From positions 1 to 8,260 of the forward strand of contig JANXSC010000415.1 of NCBI GenBank assembly GCA_025352845.1: a stretch of 8,260 nucleotides of DNA, in the 5' to 3' direction. A program made the translations under genes and the position numbers. A model generated the notes under the pieces. That model searched no databases, had not been told where the DNA came from, and saw nothing but the letters and a program-made list of their open reading frames with translations. The stretch comes from Opitutaceae bacterium (lineage in GTDB: Bacteria; Verrucomicrobiota; Verrucomicrobiia; Opitutales; Opitutaceae). Positions 4,605-8,260 of this stretch are shown here, piece after piece (position 1 is the stretch's first letter; each line of letters starts with the position of its first letter).

Positions 4605-7022
4605 ATGCGCCGAGCCTTACCCCTGCTCCTACTGCTCAGCCTCGCCGCCCCCGCAATCGCGGCGGATGATTTCGTCGCGATCAAGGGCGGCGTGTTGCGG
4701 CCCGGCCTCCGACTCGACGATTTCGAAATCCTTGCGTGCCCGATCACCAACGCGGATTACAAGCTCTTCGTCGAAGACGCGAAATACCCGCCGCCGCCGT
4801 ATTGGGCCGGTGGCAAAATCCCCTCGGGCCTTGAGCAGCACCCGGTGGTGTTCGTCAGCCGCTACGCTGACGTGCGCGCCTACACCGACTGGCGCTCGAA
4901 AAAGGAAGGCCGCGTTTACCGGCTGCCAACTTCCTCCGAGTTCGAATACGCCGCGCGCGCCGGCCGCGCCGACCTCAAATATCCCTGGGGCAACGAGGTG
5001 CCGACGCCGCGTCATGCGAATTTCTCCGCGACCGGCGAGCGCGACATCAGCATCTGGCGCGAGCGGCTGAAGCCGGTGAAAAGCTATGCGCCCAATCCGT
5101 GGGGCCTCTACGACATGGCGGGCAACATCCACCAGCTCGTGAGCGAATTTCCCGACGTCACCCTCGGCGGCTACGTCTTCCGCATCACCTCGCCGGACGA
5201 TCGCGAGGGTTGGGCGATGGGCGGCTCGTGGGCGCGCACCGCCTACTACATGGAATTCGGCAAAAGCGCCTACCAGCTCGAGGGCATCCGCCGCGCCGAT
5301 GTCGGCTTTCGCGTCGTGCGCGAGCCGACGGGCTCGACGCATTTCCGCCGGCAAAATCGCCGGCTCATCACGGCCAACGCGGGCGAGCGCAAAGTTTTTC
5401 TCAGTTGGAATCTCCTCCCCGACGACGCGCCCAGCGTCGGCTTCCACGTTTACCGCACCCAATACCGCCACGCTGCCGGCGAGCGCCTCACGACCGCGCC
5501 GATCACCGACTCGACCAACTTTCTCGATCCGAATCCGCCCGGTCCGCGGCCCACGCAACACACGCGCGGCGAGGGCCCCGACCAACCCGATGGCGAGGCG
5601 CGCTCGTATTATCGCGTGCGCGCGGTGTTCGCCGACGGGCGCGAGGGTCCGCCATCCGAGTGGTGCGGCCTCGAGCCGATGGAAAAAAAGAGCGGCGAGA
5701 TCGCGCGCTTCACGCCGCTCGTGCGCACGGGGAATTTCACCGCGGCCTTCGGCGACCTCGATGGCGACGGCGTGACCGACGCGGTCTTCCGCCTCGACAA
5801 CGGCATCAACGAACGCTCCGTCGATCCCGGCGTCCCCGTCGAGATCGAGGCGATCACGAGCTATGGAAAAAGCATCTGGCGCCGCCCGCTCGTGTGGCAC
5901 GCGCAGTGTTTCGGCAGCCACAACAACAGCCCCGTCCTCCTCTACGATCTCGACGGCGACGGCAAGGCCGAGGTCGTCTGCCGCTTACAGGAAGGCGATC
6001 AAGTTTACCTCGCGGTCCTCAACGGCCTGACCGGCGAGACGCTGCGCAAGACGCCGTGGGTGCCGCTCGCCTCCGACTTTTCCCGCAGCTCCACGCGCAT
6101 CGTGCTCGGCATCGCCTACCTCGACGGCGTGCGTCCCGCGATCATCACGCAGTCCGGTCTCTACGAAAACGAAATCTTCACCGCCTACGACGGCCGCGAT
6201 CTGAAACAACTCTGGCAATTCAAGAGCTTTGGCGAAACCAACGGCTCCGGCGCGCACTACATCGTCAACGCCGACGTGAACGGCGACGGCAAGGACGAGG
6301 TCTTCGACGGCACGACGTGCCTCAACTCCGACGGCACTGTGCGCTGGTCGATCTACGCCGGACATCCCGACGTCGTCGCCGTGAAAAAAATTATTCCCGG
6401 ACGGCCGGGTCGGCAGGTTTTCTTCGCCGTCGAGGACAACACCAACGCCGGCGCCTACGTCGTCGATGCCGACACCGGCCAGATGATCTGGAAACACAAT
6501 CGCGAGACGGACCCGCGTTGGACGCACGCGCACACCGGCTGGGTCGCGGACATTTTGCCCGACTCGCCCGGCATGGAGATGATGACGAACCGCGACGGCC
6601 ACATTCAACGCGATACGCTGCTTTTCGACGCCAGCGGCAAAGTCATCATGAGCCCGTGGGTCGGTGGTTGGACGCCGGTGAACTGGCTCGGCGGCGAGCG
6701 CCGCGAGATGATGTCCAACAACGGCAAACAACTCGGCTACTTCAACGGCCGCACCTTCGAGACGCTTTCCATCCCAGGTCCCAACGAAGGCGACGGTCGC
6801 GTCATGTATGCCGCCGATCTCATGGGCGATTTTCGCGACGAACTGATCGTCACAACCACCGTAAATGATCGCCGCAGCGTCGTCATCTACACGAACACCA
6901 CGCCCATTCAGAAACGCGATGTCACGCGCCTCGCCGATCGCGAGTATCGCACGTGGCTCGCCCGCAACCTCACGGCGGGCTACGGTTCGTATTTCGAGTG
7001 GCAACCGCCGGAGAAAAAATAA
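4605..7022 (+). CDS. Secreted fusion: FGE/SUMF1-fold domain plus rhamnogalacturonan-lyase-like (PL11-like) propeller
   Basis: 805 residues. Residues 1-20 are a signal peptide ending in AIAA. Residues about 22-240 form a sulfatase-modifying-factor (FGE, PF03781-type) fold: ITNADYKLF, RLPTSSEFEYAARAG, YPWGNE, NPWGLYDMAGNIHQ, GGSWA and ADVGFRVVRE. Residues about 255-355 are Fn3-like (VFLSWNLLPDD, GFHVYRTQ, SYYRVRAVFADGREGPPSEW). Residues about 365-805 resemble the PL11 rhamnogalacturonan lyase beta-propeller, with calcium-type loops DLDGDGVTD (384-392), DLDGDGKAE (448-456) and DVNGDGKDE (557-565), then GHPDVVAVKKI, HTGWVADILPDSPG and the closing IYTNTTPIQKR. The likely role is binding or cleaving a pectin-like polymer outside the cytoplasm. 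The FGE part has only one Cys (Cys45), and the C-terminal pair that makes formylglycine is absent (MGGSWARTAYYMEF), so sulfatase activation is not expected. Lyase activity is inferred from fold only. The receptor gene follows after 39 bases, a probable operon. The start is fixed by the signal peptide; no Shine-Dalgarno is seen. Confidence 0.85.
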   Translation: MRRALPLLLLLSLAAPAIAADDFVAIKGGVLRPGLRLDDFEILACPITNADYKLFVEDAKYPPPPYWAGGKIPSGLEQHPVVFVSRYADVRAYTDWRSKKEGRVYRLPTSSEFEYAARAGRADLKYPWGNEVPTPRHANFSATGERDISIWRERLKPVKSYAPNPWGLYDMAGNIHQLVSEFPDVTLGGYVFRITSPDDREGWAMGGSWARTAYYMEFGKSAYQLEGIRRADVGFRVVREPTGSTHFRRQNRRLITANAGERKVFLSWNLLPDDAPSVGFHVYRTQYRHAAGERLTTAPITDSTNFLDPNPPGPRPTQHTRGEGPDQPDGEARSYYRVRAVFADGREGPPSEWCGLEPMEKKSGEIARFTPLVRTGNFTAAFGDLDGDGVTDAVFRLDNGINERSVDPGVPVEIEAITSYGKSIWRRPLVWHAQCFGSHNNSPVLLYDLDGDGKAEVVCRLQEGDQVYLAVLNGLTGETLRKTPWVPLASDFSRSSTRIVLGIAYLDGVRPAIITQSGLYENEIFTAYDGRDLKQLWQFKSFGETNGSGAHYIVNADVNGDGKDEVFDGTTCLNSDGTVRWSIYAGHPDVVAVKKIIPGRPGRQVFFAVEDNTNAGAYVVDADTGQMIWKHNRETDPRWTHAHTGWVADILPDSPGMEMMTNRDGHIQRDTLLFDASGKVIMSPWVGGWTPVNWLGGERREMMSNNGKQLGYFNGRTFETLSIPGPNEGDGRVMYAADLMGDFRDELIVTTTVNDRRSVVIYTNTTPIQKRDVTRLADREYRTWLARNLTAGYGSYFEWQPPEKK

Positions 7023-7061
7023 CCTCTCATCGCCCCGCCCCGCTTTCACCCCATCCCATCC

Positions 7062-8260
7062 ATGAATCCCAAGATCATCGCGTCCGTGCTTGTCGCGGTC
7101 ACCGCCACCGCCGTCCCGGCCTTCGCGCAAGCCGTCTCCGGCGCGCCCACCGCCGCGCAGCTCGGCAAATACGACCTCAACAAAAATGGCCGCCTCGATC
7201 CCACCGAGTTGGCGGCGATGCAGGCGGACGAGGCGAAAGCCCGCGCTGCCGTCGGCACGGCGCCCGCCAGCACCTCGACTTCAAGCGACGACGCCGTGCA
7301 GCTCACGCCCTTCGAAGTCCGCGAGGCCAACAACGGCTACTACGCCGCCAACACGATGTCGGGCACCCGCCTCAACACCAAGATCGAGGATCTCGGCTCG
7401 GCCATCTCCGTCGTCACGAAGCAGCAGATGGCGGACTTCGCGATGCTCGATATCAACGACATCTTCAACTACGAGGCCAGCACCGAGGGCACGGGCAACT
7501 ACACGGACTTCAGCGTCGACCGCAACGGCATGGTCGCCGACTCCATCCAGAACAATCCGCAGGGCGCGAACCGCATCCGCGGCATCGGTGCCGCCAACCT
7601 CGCGATGAATAATTTCGCCACGAGCGGCCGCGTCCCGATCGATCCCATCGGGATCGACGGCGTCGAAATCAGTCGCGGGCCCAACTCCAACATCTTCGGC
7701 CTCGGCCAGGGCTCCGGCACCGTCAATCTCCTCGCCGCCAGCGCTTCGCTCAACCGCACGAGCACCACGGCGGAGGTTCGCGTCGACAGCATCGGCGGCT
7801 ACCGCACCTCGCTCGACGTGAATCGCCCCGTAATCAAGGGCAAGCTCTCCATCCGCGGCAGCGCGGTTTACCAGCACGACGCTTTTAACGAGAAACCCTC
7901 AGGGGCCACGAGCCGCCGGTTCAACTTCATGGTGCGCGCGCAGCCGTTCAAAACCACGTCGGTGCGCGCGTCGTTCCAGCAGTATGATTTCTACGGCGCG
8001 CGCGAGCAGCGTCACGCCGCGCGACGCCGTCTCGTATTGGAAGAGCGTCGGCAGCCCCACGTGGGATCCGATCGCGAATGCCGTTACCGTCGGCGGCGTG
8101 ACGACCACTCTCGCCGGCACGACCAATCCCACCACCCTCGGGCTCGCGACGTTTCCCGATCCGGTCGTTTACGTCGATCAGGGCGGCATCCAGCTCTGGC
8201 AGATGCAGCGCACGCCCACGTTCACCGCAGGCACGACCGTCCTGAGCAACGGCACCTTCG
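7062..8260 (+). CDS. TonB-dependent receptor, N-terminal part (3' cut by window; frameshift near 8000)
   Basis: The ATG at 7062 opens a signal peptide (MNPKIIASVLVAVTATAVPAFA), an EF-hand-like stretch (38-49), a low-complexity linker, a Ton-box-like VQLTPFEV, and a plug domain: NTMSGTRLNTKIEDL, SAISVVTKQQM, DINDIFNYE, NRIRGIG, GIDGVEISRGPNSNIFGLG. Barrel strands follow (SLDVNRPVIKGKLSIRGSAVYQ). It should import glycan fragments or another large ligand, powered by TonB. After YDFYGA (about 8000) this frame turns into Arg/His-rich nonsense without a stop, whereas the frame one base later reads SSVTPRDAVSYWKSVGSP, then TWDPIANAV, and stays receptor-like to the window end. So an indel in the alternating GC run 7996-8004 breaks the gene: either one base gained or one GC unit lost. 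It may be a real lesion or an assembly error. The 39-base gap after the lyase-like gene suggests an operon. A pyrimidine-rich leader precedes the start, without Shine-Dalgarno. No SusD-like partner is visible. Confidence 0.9.
   Translation, partial: MNPKIIASVLVAVTATAVPAFAQAVSGAPTAAQLGKYDLNKNGRLDPTELAAMQADEAKARAAVGTAPASTSTSSDDAVQLTPFEVREANNGYYAANTMSGTRLNTKIEDLGSAISVVTKQQMADFAMLDINDIFNYEASTEGTGNYTDFSVDRNGMVADSIQNNPQGANRIRGIGAANLAMNNFATSGRVPIDPIGIDGVEISRGPNSNIFGLGQGSGTVNLLAASASLNRTSTTAEVRVDSIGGYRTSLDVNRPVIKGKLSIRGSAVYQHDAFNEKPSGATSRRFNFMVRAQPFKTTSVRASFQQYDFYGAREQRHAARRRLVLEERRQPHVGSDRECRYRRRRDDHSRRHDQSHHPRARDVSRSGRLRRSGRHPALADAAHAHVHRRHDRPEQRHL
7173..7208 (+). other. EF-hand-like calcium-binding loop in the receptor N-terminal extension
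   Basis: Codons 38-49 of the receptor read DLNKNGRLDPTE. This fits the 12-residue EF-hand loop: Asp1, Asn3, Asn5, Gly6, a hydrophobic residue at 8, Asp9 and Glu12. It lies after the signal peptide and before the Ton box, so it would face the periplasm. Calcium binding is inferred from the motif alone. Confidence 0.7.

Noticed and set aside
4629..7130. Long minus-strand frames (4629-5921, 5985-7130) and the plus-strand frame 5099-6868 over the fusion gene
   Set aside because: All overlap the motif-rich 805-residue frame. They consist of Arg/His/Ala-rich shadow sequence without a plausible start or domain.
6953..7612. Plus-strand 219-residue frame and minus-strand 7281-7877 over the receptor
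   Set aside because: The frame from 7062 gives a signal peptide, Ton box and plug domain; the others are shadows of it.
1..8260. CRISPR array, tRNA, rRNA, riboswitch, transposase or phage genes
   Set aside because: I saw no regularly spaced repeats, cloverleaf-like segments, rRNA stretches, transposase motifs or phage structural genes on either strand.

Overview
The window looks like chromosomal DNA from a polysaccharide-degrading member of the Verrucomicrobiota, most likely an Opitutaceae relative. The reasons are high G+C content, TonB-dependent receptors of the verrucomicrobial type without a visible SusD partner, a secreted sulfatase, a pectin-lyase-like secreted protein, and start codons that mostly lack Shine-Dalgarno sequences. 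The lineage is inferred from protein style, not from a marker gene.

Layout. (1) Bases 2-166 are the last 54 codons of a TonB-dependent receptor. (2) Bases 174-483 are the start of a secreted protein with an Fn3-like domain, broken by a one-base frameshift and then truncated. (3) Bases 536-2062 encode an intact secreted type I sulfatase resembling N-acetylglucosamine-6-sulfatases. (4) Bases 2063-2726 hold a short tandem repeat, a REP-like palindrome, the C-terminal remnant of a glycosidase-like TIM-barrel protein (2249-2605) and a second, better preserved double-hairpin palindrome (2621-2675). (5) Bases 2727-4373, minus strand, encode a DegP/DegQ-type periplasmic serine protease with two PDZ domains. 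(6) After a 231-base divergent intergenic region, bases 4605-7022 encode an 805-residue secreted fusion of a sulfatase-modifying-factor (FGE) fold and a rhamnogalacturonan-lyase-like (PL11-like) beta-propeller. (7) After 39 bases, 7062 to the window end is the N-terminal part of another TonB-dependent receptor, which carries an EF-hand-like loop and a frameshift in a GC-dinucleotide run near 7996-8004.

How they fit together. The fusion protein and the downstream receptor probably form an operon for capture of a pectin-type or other complex glycan: the propeller protein would bind or cut the polymer and the receptor would import oligosaccharides. The sulfatase is a separate unit that would remove sulfate esters from glycans, and gene remnants on both sides suggest it lies in a rearranged patch. 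The HtrA protease is a housekeeping envelope quality-control gene between the two catabolic regions. I see no obviously new defence or mobile system. The most unusual items are the FGE-fold/lyase fusion lacking the FGE catalytic cysteines, the covarying double hairpin, and the gene remnants around the sulfatase.
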